Notes: generated from the sequence alone by a model not told the origin. A stretch of 64,000 bases of DNA from Escherichia hormaechei_A (GCA_042434945.1 CP170191.1:1054001-1118000); one strand, 5' to 3'; counted from the stretch's first letter, positions 50,482-61,147 are shown. Made by a program: numbers and translations.

Positions 50482-50631
50482 TATTTATTACCCTCATGGT
50501 TTTTTTTATGACACCTGCCACTGCCGTCAATAAGTTCTGTCAATAAAAATTTACGGAACTATTGATGAGAGTTTGGTGTCTTTATGTGTCTGCAGGCATC
50601 TTTCCATTCAAACTAATGTTTCGCTACCGTG

Positions 50632-50691
50632 AAAGTGCTACAAAGATAAAGATTTGGTTTCAAAAAGAAAAAATATGTAACCAAAAGTAAA
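50632..50691 (-). promoter_or_regulatory. OmpR binding sites F1-F2-F3 of ompF
   Basis: On the minus strand, three adjacent 20-mers: F1 TTTACTTTTGGTTACATATT (50672-50691), F2 TTTTCTTTTTGAAACCAAAT (50652-50671), F3 CTTTATCTTTGTAGCACTTT (50632-50651). They match the known E. coli osmoregulatory sites as I remember them. Confidence 0.88.
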
Positions 50692-50896
50692 ATTTAAGGA
50701 ACTTTGTGAACACCGTCATATTTCCATAGAGACGTGATGATATTTACAGCAATTTTAATCTATTTATATGATTTCCTTATATTTAAATTAACTAAACGGA
50801 AATTTTGTTTCTGATGGAAACTTTATCGACCTGGCACAAAATCTTCAGACATCCAGAATGCCAAAAAATAGTATGAAAATTGTGCTATTAGCTAAG

Positions 50897-50934
50897 AAAA
50901 AACTAATCCGCAATAAGAATGCGGATTAGTTTTT
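50897..50934. terminator. Orphan bidirectional terminator-like hairpin upstream of ompF
   Basis: A 13-bp stem (AAACTAATCCGCA / TGCGGATTAGTTT) with loop ATAAGAA, with A-run and T-run on the sides, so it looks functional on either strand. There is no gene that clearly ends here; asnS has its own terminator 110 bp away. Confidence 0.75.
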
Positions 50935-51038
50935 GCGCGTAAATGTTGCAATGTAATATTCCGTAACAGGATGATCGTTATGGCGGGGTTGCAAATAGAT
51001 TGCTTGACTTAACAAACAGATAACTTGACAGAAAAGAT

Positions 51039-51067
51039 AAAAAAAGAGCCAGCGGGCGCTGGCTCTT
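51039..51067 (-). terminator. asnS terminator
   Basis: AAGAGCCAGCG-GG-CGCTGGCTCTT stem; on the minus strand T residues follow. 12 bp after the asnS stop. Confidence 0.92.
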
Positions 51068-51079
51068 GAAGACGCTAAA

Positions 51080-52480
51080 TTAGAAGCTGGCGTTACGCGG
51101 AGTACGTGGGAACGGAATCACATCACGTACGTTTTGCACGCCAGTTACGTAAGCAATCAGACGTTCAAAACCAAGACCGAAACCTGAATGCGGAACAGTA
51201 CCGTAGCGACGCAGATCGCGATACCACCAGTAATCTTCTTTATTCAGGCCCATTTCCAGCATACGCTCGTCCAGCACGTCCAGACGTTCTTCACGCTGGG
51301 AGCCACCAATGATCTCACCGATGCCCGGAGCCAGAACGTCCATAGCCGCAACGGTTTTACCGTCTTCGTTAAGGCGCATATAGAACGCTTTAATATCTTT
51401 CGGATAGTTTTTAACCACTACCGGTGCTTTAAAGTGTTCTTCCGCCAGATAACGCTCATGCTCAGAAGAGAGATCGACTCCCCAGTAAACCGGGTTTTCA
51501 AACTTCCTGCCGCAGTTTTCGAGAATGGTCACTGCGTCGGTATAATCCACCTGCGCAAAATCGGCTTCAATGAAGCGTTCCAGACGTGAAACGGCATCTT
51601 TATCTACGCGTTCAGCGAAGAATTTCATGTCGTCAGCGCGTTCTTCGAGAACCGCTTTGAAGACATATTTCAGCATGGCTTCAGCCAGACCCGCAATATC
51701 GTTCAGGTTAGCAAACGCCACTTCCGGCTCCAGCATCCAGAATTCCGCCAGGTGACGGCTGGTGTTGGAGTTTTCAGCACGGAAAGTCGGGCCGAAGGTA
51801 TAAATTTTGGACAATGCGCAAGCGTAGGTTTCGCCGTTCAACTGGCCAGATACGGTCAGGAAAGACTCTTTACCAAAGAAGTCTTTGTCGAAATCCACTT
51901 TGCCCTGATCGTTACGCGGCAGGTTTTCCAGATCCAGCGTAGAAACGCGGAACATTTCGCCTGCACCTTCGGTATCAGATGCGGTAATCAGTGGCGTTGA
52001 AACCCAGAAGAATCCCTGCTCGTTAAAGAAGCGATGCAGCGCCTGCGCCAGCGTATGGCGAACGCGCGCGACGGCACCAATCAGGTTTGTGCGCGGACGC
52101 AGGTGAGCGACTTCACGCAGATACTCAATGCTGTGGCGTTTTGCCGCCATCGGGTAAGTGTCTGGATCTTCAACCCAACCAGCAACTTCAACCTTGCTGG
52201 CCTGAATTTCAAATTGTTGCCCCTGGCCCGGCGACGCCACGACTTTACCCGTCACAATGACCGAGCAGCCGGTGGTCAGACGCAGGACGTCTTCATTGTA
52301 ATTGGGCAGAGAATTATTGATGACAGCCTGTACAGGATCAAAGCAGGAACCGTCATAAACGGCGAGGAAGGAGATGCCAGCTTTTGAATCTCGGCGGGTA
52401 CGTACCCATCCGCGCACGGTGACTTCGCTGTCAACGGCTACACGGCCCTGGAGTACGTCGGCTACAGGCACAACGCTCAT
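51080..52480 (-). CDS. asnS: Asparagine--tRNA ligase
   Basis: Class IIb aminoacyl-tRNA synthetase. Start [20 protein letters not shown] gives 466 residues; an upstream ATG would add 15 residues that overlap the leader. N-terminal OB fold (about 15-105) for the anticodon, then the catalytic domain with motif 2 [15 protein letters not shown] near 220 and motif 3 [15 protein letters not shown] near 435. It is a separate unit before ompF. Confidence 0.98.
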
Positions 52481-52615
52481 AATATTCTCTCTGTTAATAG
52501 TCGGAAAAAATAAACACTTGTCCACCCGTAAATGGGGGGATACCTATGTTACCTGGCATCTGCAATCAGACAAGCAGAATTCGCAAATGCAGCGAAAGAT
52601 TTCGGAATTAAAGGT

Positions 52616-52641
52616 AAAAAAAGGGAGCCGATTAGCTCCCT
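52616..52641 (-). terminator. pncB terminator
   Basis: AGGGAGC-CGATTA-GCTCCCT stem. On the minus strand it is followed by TTTTTTT. 8 bp beyond the pncB stop. Confidence 0.9.
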
Positions 52642-52648
52642 GATGATA

Positions 52649-53851
52649 TTAACTGGCTTTTTTAATATGCGGAAGGTCGAACGCTTTGCGCAGCGCCCGA
52701 ACAAACGCTTTATCATGGCAGATAGTTTTGCCAGGGCTGTCAGAAAGTTTCGCCACCGGTTTACCGTTACACTCTACCAACTTAATGACAATATTCAGGG
52801 GTTTTACCTGGGGGATATCGCAGGTCAGGCGAGTCCCAATACCAAAACTTAATTGCACGCGGGAAGAGAAGTGGCGGTATAGCTCAACCGCTTTGCGTAA
52901 ATCCAGATTGTCAGAGAAAACCAGCGTTTTACTCTGTGGATCAATTCCCAGCTTTTCATAATGTGCAATGGCTTTTTCACCCCATTCAACCGGGTCGCCA
53001 GAGTCATGACGCAGGCCCTGATACCGACTAGCGAACTCGACACCGAAATCACGCAGGAAAGCATCCATAGTGATGCAGTCGGTTAATGCAATGCCAAGTT
53101 GGTCGGGATACTCTTCCAGCCAGGCAGCAAGTGCAGCTCGCTGGCTGTTGGCTAGATCCGGGCTGATTTGCTGATGTGCCTGGAACCATTCGTGTGCCTG
53201 TGTTCCCATCGGCGTGAGGGAAAGCCGACGCGCCAGATCGTAGTTGCTGGTGCCCACAAACCAGGATTCCTGTTGCAGACGCTTAACGATGGTTTCTTGT
53301 ACTTCGCGAGAAAAACGGCGACGGGTGCCAAAATCCATCAGATGGAAGCGCGACATATCAAGACCGGCGGTTAACGCCGAGAAGTCGACTAATTTGCTTT
53401 CCAGCGTGTCGAGGGCTTGCGCAACGTCGGCCTGCGGTGAGCGATAGCGATGTACCATTTCACTGATAACCGCCAGCAAAGGAACTTCCCAGAGGATGAC
53501 TTCACGCCACGGGCCGCTTAAACGAATATCCAGCTTGCCATTATCGTTGGACACGGTGACTTGTTCCGGGTTAAAGCGGAACTCGCGTAACCAGTTAAGA
53601 TAGTCGGCCTTAAAGAAAGGCAGGGCAGAAAGCCACTGATATTCATCATCCTGCAGGCGCAGGTGCTGCATCGCCTGAACCTGTTCACGAATAGCATCGG
53701 CATAAATACCCAGCAGATCGTCACCTCGGCAACGAAACTCCGCCGCGACATGCACATCGTAATAGTGATGAAACACGGCTTGCTGCATATGCAACTTATA
53801 AGCATCTGTATCCAGCAACGAGTGCAGAACAGGAGAAGCGAATTGTGTCAT
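52649..53851 (-). CDS. pncB: Nicotinate phosphoribosyltransferase
   Basis: NAD salvage enzyme making nicotinate mononucleotide from nicotinate and PRPP. Start MTQFASPVLHSLLDTDAYK gives 400 residues; an upstream ATG at 53899 lies within the NadR box and is not used. The catalytic region holds FGTRRRFSREVQ near residue 178. Repression by NadR is expected from the box upstream. Confidence 0.97.
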   Translation of the reverse strand: MTQFASPVLHSLLDTDAYKLHMQQAVFHHYYDVHVAAEFRCRGDDLLGIYADAIREQVQAMQHLRLQDDEYQWLSALPFFKADYLNWLREFRFNPEQVTVSNDNGKLDIRLSGPWREVILWEVPLLAVISEMVHRYRSPQADVAQALDTLESKLVDFSALTAGLDMSRFHLMDFGTRRRFSREVQETIVKRLQQESWFVGTSNYDLARRLSLTPMGTQAHEWFQAHQQISPDLANSQRAALAAWLEEYPDQLGIALTDCITMDAFLRDFGVEFASRYQGLRHDSGDPVEWGEKAIAHYEKLGIDPQSKTLVFSDNLDLRKAVELYRHFSSRVQLSFGIGTRLTCDIPQVKPLNIVIKLVECNGKPVAKLSDSPGKTICHDKAFVRALRKAFDLPHIKKAS

Positions 53852-53880
53852 AGGTGCGCAGTAGCGTCCTCGTACAGGAG

Positions 53881-53898
53881 CGTTTAGTACAATAAACA
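53881..53898. promoter_or_regulatory. NadR operator upstream of pncB
   Basis: CGTTTAGTACAATAAACA matches the NadR consensus TGTTTA-N6-TAAACA with one mismatch, 30 bp before the pncB start. Confidence 0.85.
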
Positions 53899-54116
53899 TC
53901 TTCAGGAACTGCTGGAGTATACCTTGTTTCGCAATTTATTGAACCCCGATCACACCATATGCCACCTTTCTGGTCGATGGCATTACGCGGTGTATGTTAT
54001 AAAAATGTAGCAATAAAGGCGTTTGTACCTGAAAAGATGAAGATTCTGCATAGCGCGATTTACGCAACAGGAATAGACTGAACACCAGACTCTATAAAAG
54101 ATGCTAAAGGTTATTT

Positions 54117-56729
54117 ATGACTCAACAGCCACAAGCCAAATACCGTCACGATTATCGTGCGCCGGATTACCAGATTACTGATATTGACTTGACCTTTGAC
54201 CTCGACGCGCAAAAGACGGTCGTTACCGCGGTCAGCCAGGCTGTCCGTCATGGTGCATCAGATGCTCCCCTTCGTCTCAACGGCGAAGACCTCAAACTGG
54301 TTTCTGTTCATATTAATGATGAGCCGTGGACCGCCTGGAAAGAAGAAGAGGGCGCACTGGTTATCAGTAATTTGCCGGAGCGTTTTACGCTTAAGATCAT
54401 TAATGAAATAAGCCCGGCGGCGAATACCGCGCTGGAAGGGCTTTATCAGTCAGGCGATGCGCTTTGCACCCAGTGTGAAGCCGAAGGTTTCCGCCATATT
54501 ACGTATTATCTCGACCGCCCGGACGTGCTGGCGCGTTTTACCACCAAAATTATTGCCGATAAAATCAAATATCCCTTCCTGCTTTCCAATGGTAACCGCG
54601 TTGCGCAAGGCGAACTGGAAAACGGACGCCATTGGGTACAGTGGCAGGACCCGTTCCCGAAACCGTGCTACCTGTTTGCGCTGGTGGCAGGCGACTTTGA
54701 TGTACTGCGCGATACCTTTACCACGCGTTCTGGTCGCGAAGTAGCACTGGAGCTGTACGTCGATCGCGGCAACCTTGATCGCGCGCCGTGGGCGATGACC
54801 TCGGTGAAAAACTCCATGAAATGGGATGAAGAACGCTTTGGCCTGGAGTATGACCTCGACATCTATATGATCGTCGCGGTGGATTTCTTCAATATGGGCG
54901 CAATGGAGAATAAGGGGCTGAATATCTTTAACTCCAAATATGTGCTGGCCCGCACCGACACCGCCACCGACAAAGATTACCTCGATATTGAACGCGTTAT
55001 CGGCCATGAATATTTCCATAACTGGACCGGTAACCGAGTGACCTGTCGCGACTGGTTCCAGCTCAGCCTGAAAGAAGGTTTAACCGTCTTCCGCGATCAG
55101 GAGTTCAGCTCTGACCTTGGTTCCCGCGCAGTTAACCGCATCAATAATGTACGCACCATGCGCGGATTGCAGTTTGCAGAAGACGCCAGCCCGATGGCGC
55201 ACCCGATCCGCCCGGATATGGTCATTGAGATGAACAACTTCTACACCCTGACCGTTTACGAGAAGGGCGCGGAAGTGATTCGCATGATCCACACCCTGCT
55301 TGGCGAAGAAAACTTCCAGAAAGGGATGCAGCTTTATTTCGAGCGTCATGATGGTAGTGCAGCGACCTGTGACGACTTTGTGCAGGCGATGGAAGATGCG
55401 TCGAATGTCGATCTCTCCCATTTCCGCCGTTGGTACAGCCAGTCCGGTACACCGATTGTGACCGTCAAAGACGACTACAATCCGGAAACCGAGCAGTACA
55501 CCCTGACCATCAGCCAGCGCACGCCAGCCACGCCGGATCAGGCAGAAAAACAGCCGCTGCATATTCCGTTTGCCATCGAACTGTATGATAACGAAGGCAA
55601 AGTGATCCCGTTGCAGAAAGGCGGTCATCCGGTGAATTCCGTGCTGAACGTCACTCAGGCGGAACAGACCTTTGTCTTTGATAATGTCTACTTCCAGCCG
55701 GTGCCTGCGCTGCTGTGCGAATTCTCTGCGCCAGTGAAACTGGAATATAAGTGGAGCGATCAGCAACTGACCTTCCTGATGCGTCATGCGCGTAATGATT
55801 TCTCCCGCTGGGATGCGGCGCAAAGTTTGCTGGCAACCTACATCAAGCTGAACGTCGCGCGTCATCAGCAAGGTCAGCCGCTGTCTCTGCCGGTGCATGT
55901 GGCTGATGCTTTCCGCGCGGTACTGCTTGATGAGAAGATTGATCCAGCGCTGGCGGCAGAAATCCTGACGCTGCCTTCTGTCAATGAAATGGCTGAATTG
56001 TTCGATATCATCGACCCGATTGCTATTGCCGAAGTACGCGAAGCACTCACTCGTACTCTGGCGACTGAACTGGCGGATGAGCTACTGGCTATTTACAACG
56101 CGAATTACCAGAGCGAGTACCGTGTTGAGCATGAAGATATTGCAAAACGCACTCTGCGTAATGCCTGCCTGCGTTTCCTCGCTTTTGGTGAAACGCATCT
56201 GGCTGATGTGCTGGTGAGCAAGCAGTTCCACGAAGCAAACAATATGACTGATGCGCTGGCGGCGCTTTCTGCGGCGGTTGCCGCACAGCTGCCTTGCCGT
56301 GACGCGCTGATGCAGGAGTACGACGACAAGTGGCATCAGAACGGTCTGGTGATGGATAAATGGTTTATCCTGCAAGCCACCAGCCCGGCGGCGAATGTGC
56401 TGGAGACGGTGCGCGGCCTGTTGCAGCATCGCTCATTTACCATGAGCAACCCGAACCGTATTCGTTCGTTGATTGGCGCGTTTGCGGGCAGCAATCCGGC
56501 AGCGTTCCATGCCGAAGATGGCAGCGGTTACCTGTTCCTGGTGGAAATGCTTACCGACCTCAACAGCCGTAACCCGCAGGTGGCTTCACGTCTGATTGAA
56601 CCGCTGATTCGCCTGAAACGTTACGATGCCAAACGTCAGGAGAAAATGCGCGCGGCGCTGGAACAGTTGAAAGGGCTGGAAAATCTCTCTGGCGATCTGT
56701 ACGAGAAGATAACTAAAGCACTGGCTTGA
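54117..56729 (+). CDS. pepN: Aminopeptidase N
   Basis: Broad M1 zinc aminopeptidase, cytoplasmic, in the last steps of protein breakdown. It has 870 residues. Exopeptidase motif GAMENKGLNIF at residue 261 and zinc motif HEYFHNWTGNRV (HEXXH, His297), with Glu in LKEGLTVF as third ligand. Beta-sandwich domain and helical C-terminal domain follow. It is divergent from pncB. Confidence 0.99.
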   Translation: MTQQPQAKYRHDYRAPDYQITDIDLTFDLDAQKTVVTAVSQAVRHGASDAPLRLNGEDLKLVSVHINDEPWTAWKEEEGALVISNLPERFTLKIINEISPAANTALEGLYQSGDALCTQCEAEGFRHITYYLDRPDVLARFTTKIIADKIKYPFLLSNGNRVAQGELENGRHWVQWQDPFPKPCYLFALVAGDFDVLRDTFTTRSGREVALELYVDRGNLDRAPWAMTSVKNSMKWDEERFGLEYDLDIYMIVAVDFFNMGAMENKGLNIFNSKYVLARTDTATDKDYLDIERVIGHEYFHNWTGNRVTCRDWFQLSLKEGLTVFRDQEFSSDLGSRAVNRINNVRTMRGLQFAEDASPMAHPIRPDMVIEMNNFYTLTVYEKGAEVIRMIHTLLGEENFQKGMQLYFERHDGSAATCDDFVQAMEDASNVDLSHFRRWYSQSGTPIVTVKDDYNPETEQYTLTISQRTPATPDQAEKQPLHIPFAIELYDNEGKVIPLQKGGHPVNSVLNVTQAEQTFVFDNVYFQPVPALLCEFSAPVKLEYKWSDQQLTFLMRHARNDFSRWDAAQSLLATYIKLNVARHQQGQPLSLPVHVADAFRAVLLDEKIDPALAAEILTLPSVNEMAELFDIIDPIAIAEVREALTRTLATELADELLAIYNANYQSEYRVEHEDIAKRTLRNACLRFLAFGETHLADVLVSKQFHEANNMTDALAALSAAVAAQLPCRDALMQEYDDKWHQNGLVMDKWFILQATSPAANVLETVRGLLQHRSFTMSNPNRIRSLIGAFAGSNPAAFHAEDGSGYLFLVEMLTDLNSRNPQVASRLIEPLIRLKRYDAKRQEKMRAALEQLKGLENLSGDLYEKITKALA

Positions 56730-56771
56730 TAAATAACCGAATGGCGGCAATAGCGCCGCCATTCGGGGAAT

Positions 56772-57539
56772 TTACCCCTGTTTTCTCAGGCGAGTTTCAG
56801 ATTCACCACGTTGCATCACCCGTTGCAACACCTCCGCTTCCAGCTCCGCTAATCGCACCGACCCTAATCGACGCGGACGGGGGATATCCACTGTCAAATC
56901 CAGACCAATTTTTCCCTCTTCAATTAACAGCACCCGGTCAGCCATCGCTACCGCTTCGCTCACATCATGCGTCACCAACAGTACGGTAAAGCCGTGCTCC
57001 TGCCAAAGTGACACAATCAAATCCTGCATCTCGAGTCGCGTTAAGGCGTCCAGCGCCCCGAGCGGTTCATCAAGCAACAATAATCCCGGTCGATGAATCA
57101 ACGCTCTTGCCAGCGCCACTCGCTGTTTCTGCCCGCCAGAAAGTGCGGCAGGCCATTCCCCTGCGCGATTCTCCAGTCCTACCGCAGCCAACGCTCGACG
57201 TGCGGCATCGCGCCACTGGCCTTTAAGGCCTAACCCAACGTTATCAATCACCGATTTCCACGGTAGCAGACGCGCATCCTGAAACATCATTCGCGTGTCT
57301 TCCTGAATTTCAGCCAGCGGTGTGGTGCCCGCTAACACATCGCCTGCGGTTGGCGTTTCCAGACCTGCCAGCAGGCGCAGCAGGGTACTTTTGCCACCAC
57401 CGCTGCGGCCCACCACCGCCACAAACTGACCTGCCGGAATATGTAAATCCAGTTGGTTCAGGACGATATTTTCCGCGTAATGTTTGCTTACTGCATTGAG
57501 CAACAATGGCGTGCCCTGGTTCAGACGAGCAGTATTCAT
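56772..57539 (-). CDS. ssuB: Aliphatic sulfonate ABC transporter ATP-binding protein SsuB
   Basis: ATPase subunit for sulfonate uptake under sulfate limitation. It has 255 residues, with Walker [12 protein letters not shown] near residue 43, signature [15 protein letters not shown] near 134 and Walker [13 protein letters not shown] near 154. It is nearly identical to K-12. It is last in ssuEADCB and overlaps ssuC by four bases. It is convergent with pepN. Confidence 0.97.
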
Positions 57540-58327
57540 ACCGTGGCCTCCTTCAAATGATAAGCCGGGTTCCAGCGCAACCAGAGGCGCTCTAACAGCT
57601 GCGCGCTGACGTCAGCCAGTTTGCCGAGCAGGGCGTAAAGAATAATAGCGACTACCACCACGTCCGTTTGCAAAAACTCCCGCGCATTCATCGCCAGATA
57701 ACCAATGCCTGAATTGGCAGAAATGGTTTCGGCAACAATCAGCGTCAGCCACATCAGGCCCAACGCAAAACGCACGCCGACCATAATTGAGGGCAGGGCA
57801 CCAGGCAGGATCACATGGATAAACAGCGGTATGCCGGATAATCCATAGCTACGCGCCATCTCCACCAACCCGCGATCGATATTACGGATGCCATGCCAGG
57901 TGTTGATATAAATGGGGAATAGCGTACCGAGCGCCACCAGAAAGATTTTTGCGGATTCATCAATGCCAAACCACAAAATCACCAGCGGGATCAGCGCCAG
58001 ATGCGGCACGTTGCGCAACATCTGAATTGAGGTATCCAGCAGCCGTTCTCCCCAGCGAGATAGCCCGCTAATCAGTCCCAAAATCAACCCCAGCGATCCG
58101 CCAATTGAAAAGCCAATCAGCGCCCGCCAGGAGCTGATCGCCAGATGCTGCCACAGTTCGCCGCTGGCGGAGAGCGTCCAGAACGCCGTCACCACTCCTT
58201 CCGGTGAAGGCAAAATACGCGTCGACAGCCAGCCAACCGAGGAGGCCAGTTGCCAGACGAGGACAATGCCGACGGGCAGAAACCACGGCGCGGCGCGCAG
58301 CAGCCATTTTTGTGCGGTTGCAGACAT
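57536..58327 (-). CDS. ssuC: Aliphatic sulfonate ABC transporter permease SsuC (chimeric)
   Basis: Inner-membrane permease with about six helices and the EAA loop region near residues 160-180 ([22 protein letters not shown]). It has 263 residues. From about residue 50 on it equals K-12 as I recall, but the N-terminus ([26 protein letters not shown]) differs. This places the left edge of block E inside the gene near 58,150-58,200. Confidence 0.96.
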
Positions 58328-58336
58328 GGTGGCTCC

Positions 58337-59482
58337 TTAGCTTTGCGCGACTTTTCTCGGGATAAACGCGTTCGCCACGGCTTCGCCCTGCAACTGAAGC
58401 TGACGTGGCTGCGGAATTGCCGGGATAGCGACATCCAGATGCGGGAACAGCAGTTCACCCACCTTGTACGCCTCCTCCAGATGTGGGTAGCCAGACAGGA
58501 TAAAGCTGTCGATCCCCAGCGCCGCGTATTCATTAATGTGTGCCGCTACGGTTGGACCGTCGCCGACCAGTGCCGTGCCGGCACCGCCGCGCACCAGACC
58601 TACCCCGGCCCACAGGTTCGGGCTGATCTCAAGATTTTCACGCTTGCCGTTGTGCAGGGAAGCCATCCGATGCTGGCCCACGGAGTCGGTTTTGGCAAAC
58701 GCCGCCTGTGCTTTAGCGATAGTGTCGTCGTCCAGATGAGCGATCAGACGGTCGGCGGCTTGCCAGGCCTCGTCGTTTGTTTCGCGGACGATCACGTGCA
58801 GGCGAATGCCGAAGCGTACCGTACGGCCATGTTCTGCGGCTTTAGCGCGTACCTGAGCAATTTTCTCTTTCACCAGCTCCGGTGGCTCGCCCCAGGTCAG
58901 ATAGAGATCGACCTGCTCAGCCGCCAGCTCCTGCGCCACGTCCGACGATCCGCCGAAATAGAGGGGAGGGCGCGGCTGCTGTACCGGCGGGAAGTAGAGC
59001 TGTGCATCGCGAACGTGGATATGTTTCCCTTCGAAGGTGACGGTTTCCCCTTCCAGCAGACGTCGCCAGACGCGGGTGAACTCTGCGGAGGCTTCATAGC
59101 GCTCGGTATGATCGAGAAAGACGCCATCGCCCGCCAGCTCCTGCGGATCGCTGCCCGTCACCAGGTTGAACAGCGCACGGCCGTTGGAAAGCCTGTCCAG
59201 CGTTGCCGCCTGACGCGCCGCGACGGTGGGCGACACCACGCTCGGGCGCAAGGCTACCAGGAATTTCAGGCGCTGGGTGACGGGGATCATTGACGCGGCA
59301 ACCAGCCACGCATCCTCACACGAGCGGCCCGTCGGGATCAGCACCCCGGTAAAACCGATGCGGTCTGCCGCCTGGGCGATCTGCTGTAGATAGCCGTGAT
59401 CGACCGGGCGGGCGCCTTCTTCTGTGCCAAGATAGTGTCCATCACCGTGGGTGGGTAAAAACCAGAAAAGATTCAGACTCAT
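58337..59482 (-). CDS. ssuD: FMNH2-dependent alkanesulfonate monooxygenase SsuD
   Basis: Cleaves C1 and longer alkanesulfonates to sulfite and aldehyde using FMNH2 from SsuE. It has 381 residues, bacterial-luciferase TIM barrel, starting MSLNLFWFLPTHGDG. Residues near RSCEDAWLVAASM and LVTGSDPQELAGDG fit the flavin/sulfonate site. By memory about 12% of residues differ from K-12. It overlaps ssuA by four bases. Confidence 0.96.
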   Translation of the reverse strand: MSLNLFWFLPTHGDGHYLGTEEGARPVDHGYLQQIAQAADRIGFTGVLIPTGRSCEDAWLVAASMIPVTQRLKFLVALRPSVVSPTVAARQAATLDRLSNGRALFNLVTGSDPQELAGDGVFLDHTERYEASAEFTRVWRRLLEGETVTFEGKHIHVRDAQLYFPPVQQPRPPLYFGGSSDVAQELAAEQVDLYLTWGEPPELVKEKIAQVRAKAAEHGRTVRFGIRLHVIVRETNDEAWQAADRLIAHLDDDTIAKAQAAFAKTDSVGQHRMASLHNGKRENLEISPNLWAGVGLVRGGAGTALVGDGPTVAAHINEYAALGIDSFILSGYPHLEEAYKVGELLFPHLDVAIPAIPQPRQLQLQGEAVANAFIPRKVAQS

Positions 59483-60441
59483 GATTTTTTTCCTTCAATG
59501 CCAGCGGGTTGCCAGATGCGTTCGCGAATATTCACCTGCTTTGGAACCAGGCGGTTTTGATAAAAGAGGTCTGCCGTTTGCTGCTGGAGAGCGGCAACGT
59601 GGGCGTCAACCGGTGCTATGGTGGTGGGAGGACGGTGGTCAAGATAAGTGGCGATCACCGGTTCAGGCAGGCCCATGGTTTTTGCCAGCAGCGTGATGCT
59701 CTGCTGACGCTGGCTTTGGGTCAGCGCATCGGCCTGAGAGAAGGTATCCAGCACCTGCTGAATAAATGCGCCATTTTTCTCAGCGTAAGGACGTGCCGCC
59801 AGGTAGAACGAACCGGTCTGCTTCAGGGTGGTGCCGTCTTTCAGCACCCGCACACCGCCCTGCAACAGTGCGGCGGAGTAGTACGGATCCCAGATAGCCC
59901 AGGCATCAACATTTTTTTGCTGAAACGCCGCGCGCGCATCGGCAGGCGTCAGGTAAACGGGCTGGATATCGGTGAATTTAAGGCCGGCCTCCTGCAACGC
60001 GCGCAGCAGCAGGTTGTGCGAGCTTGAACCTTTCTGGAAAGCAACCTTATGGCCTTTGAGGTCGGCGACGCTTTTGATCTCGCTGTTTTCCGGCACCAAA
60101 ATAACCTCTGCCTTCGGCTTAGCGGGCTCAACGCCAACGTAAACCAGATCCGCCCCGGCAGCCTGCGCAAAGATTGGCGGGATATCGCCGGTGCTGCCTA
60201 AATCAATACTCCCGACGTTCAGCGCCTCCAGCATCTGTGGTCCGGCAGGGAACTCGACCCATGAGAATTTGGTCTCCGGGAAACGCTTCTCAAGCAACGC
60301 ATGGCTTTTCGCCAACACCATGCTGACGCTGCCTTTCTGATAACCGATACGCAGGCTCTCCGGCGCTTTCTCCGCCGCCTGAGCCAGCGACGCCACTGCC
60401 AGCAGACCTGCCAGCCCGATACGGGTAATTGTTTTAAACAT
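59479..60441 (-). CDS. ssuA: Aliphatic sulfonate-binding periplasmic protein SsuA
   Basis: Substrate-binding protein of the sulfonate ABC transporter. It has 320 residues (K-12 319), a signal peptide (MFKTITRIGLAGLLAVASLAQA) that differs wholly from K-12, and then the periplasmic-binding fold starting PESLRIGYQKGSVSMV. GSTGDIPPIFAQAAGADLVYVG near residue 79 is family typical. It overlaps ssuE by eight bases. Confidence 0.96.
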   Translation of the reverse strand: MFKTITRIGLAGLLAVASLAQAAEKAPESLRIGYQKGSVSMVLAKSHALLEKRFPETKFSWVEFPAGPQMLEALNVGSIDLGSTGDIPPIFAQAAGADLVYVGVEPAKPKAEVILVPENSEIKSVADLKGHKVAFQKGSSSHNLLLRALQEAGLKFTDIQPVYLTPADARAAFQQKNVDAWAIWDPYYSAALLQGGVRVLKDGTTLKQTGSFYLAARPYAEKNGAFIQQVLDTFSQADALTQSQRQQSITLLAKTMGLPEPVIATYLDHRPPTTIAPVDAHVAALQQQTADLFYQNRLVPKQVNIRERIWQPAGIEGKKS

Positions 60442-61009
60442 GCGCCACTCCTTGTGATTGATGAAATGCTGCCGCGTGGCGATCCCGACGGTTCAGGGCG
60501 TGCCAGAAGGTTTCGAGCGCACTGTCGAGGCGGGTTTGCAGATTCGGCGTGAAATGGGGTTTATGCTGGTAGTCGATTACCTGTGAGTCGTCAGCGAAGA
60601 CGCCATGCAGGATCTCCTGCGCTTTCAGCGCGTTCAGAACCGGCTTGAGGGCATAATCCACCGCCAGTAAATGAGCTACCGTACCGCCTGTGGCCAGCGG
60701 CAGGACAACCTTACCGTCCAGCGCGCGTTCGGGCAGCAGATCGAGCAGCGTTTTCAGTGCGCCGGAAAAAGAGGCTTTATAAATCGGTGTCGCGACGACC
60801 AGCCCGTCAGCACTCTTAAGTTGTTCGATCAGGGTTTTCAGCGCCGGGCTGTCGAAACGGGCGTAGAGCAGATCTTCAGGCGCGAAATTGTGCAAATTCC
60901 AGTGACACACTTCGACATCCAGAGCATTAAGCTTTTCGCGAGCGTATTCCAGCAGTGCGCTGGAGCGAGAGGGGAAGCGGGGGCTTCCGGCCAGGGTAAT
61001 GACGCGCAT
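60434..61009 (-). CDS. ssuE: NADPH-dependent FMN reductase SsuE
   Basis: Flavin reductase supplying FMNH2 to SsuD. It has 191 residues in a flavodoxin-like fold, with N-terminal ITLAGSPRFPSRSSALLEYA binding FMN phosphate and VVATPIYKASFSGALKTLLDLLP near residue 73. It is first in ssuEADCB; the operon is controlled by Cbl and CysB in E. coli. In K-12 its upstream neighbour is the elf fimbrial cluster; here it is pyrD, on the other strand. Confidence 0.96.
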   Translation of the reverse strand: MRVITLAGSPRFPSRSSALLEYAREKLNALDVEVCHWNLHNFAPEDLLYARFDSPALKTLIEQLKSADGLVVATPIYKASFSGALKTLLDLLPERALDGKVVLPLATGGTVAHLLAVDYALKPVLNALKAQEILHGVFADDSQVIDYQHKPHFTPNLQTRLDSALETFWHALNRRDRHAAAFHQSQGVAHV

Positions 61010-61147
61010 GGTTGCTCCTTATAACTAATTGTTTGCTTTTATCTAACATTCATAACAATTTTCAGGAGTGTGACATTGCGTGGTTATTCCACTAAATGAT
61101 TTATCCTCAGGATGAATGCAGAAAAATGCATAAGAAGCGAACCGATA

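Larger units (their letters stand above)
50482..51079 (-). promoter_or_regulatory. ompF regulatory region (asnS-ompF intergenic, 598 bp)
   Basis: No coding frame is seen. From right to left it holds the asnS terminator (51039-51067), an orphan terminator-like hairpin (50897-50934), AT-rich DNA, OmpR sites (50632-50691), -10 element ATCTTT (50598-50603; AAAGAT on the minus strand) and a 110-nt ompF leader with RBS GAGGGTAA. Confidence 0.85.
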
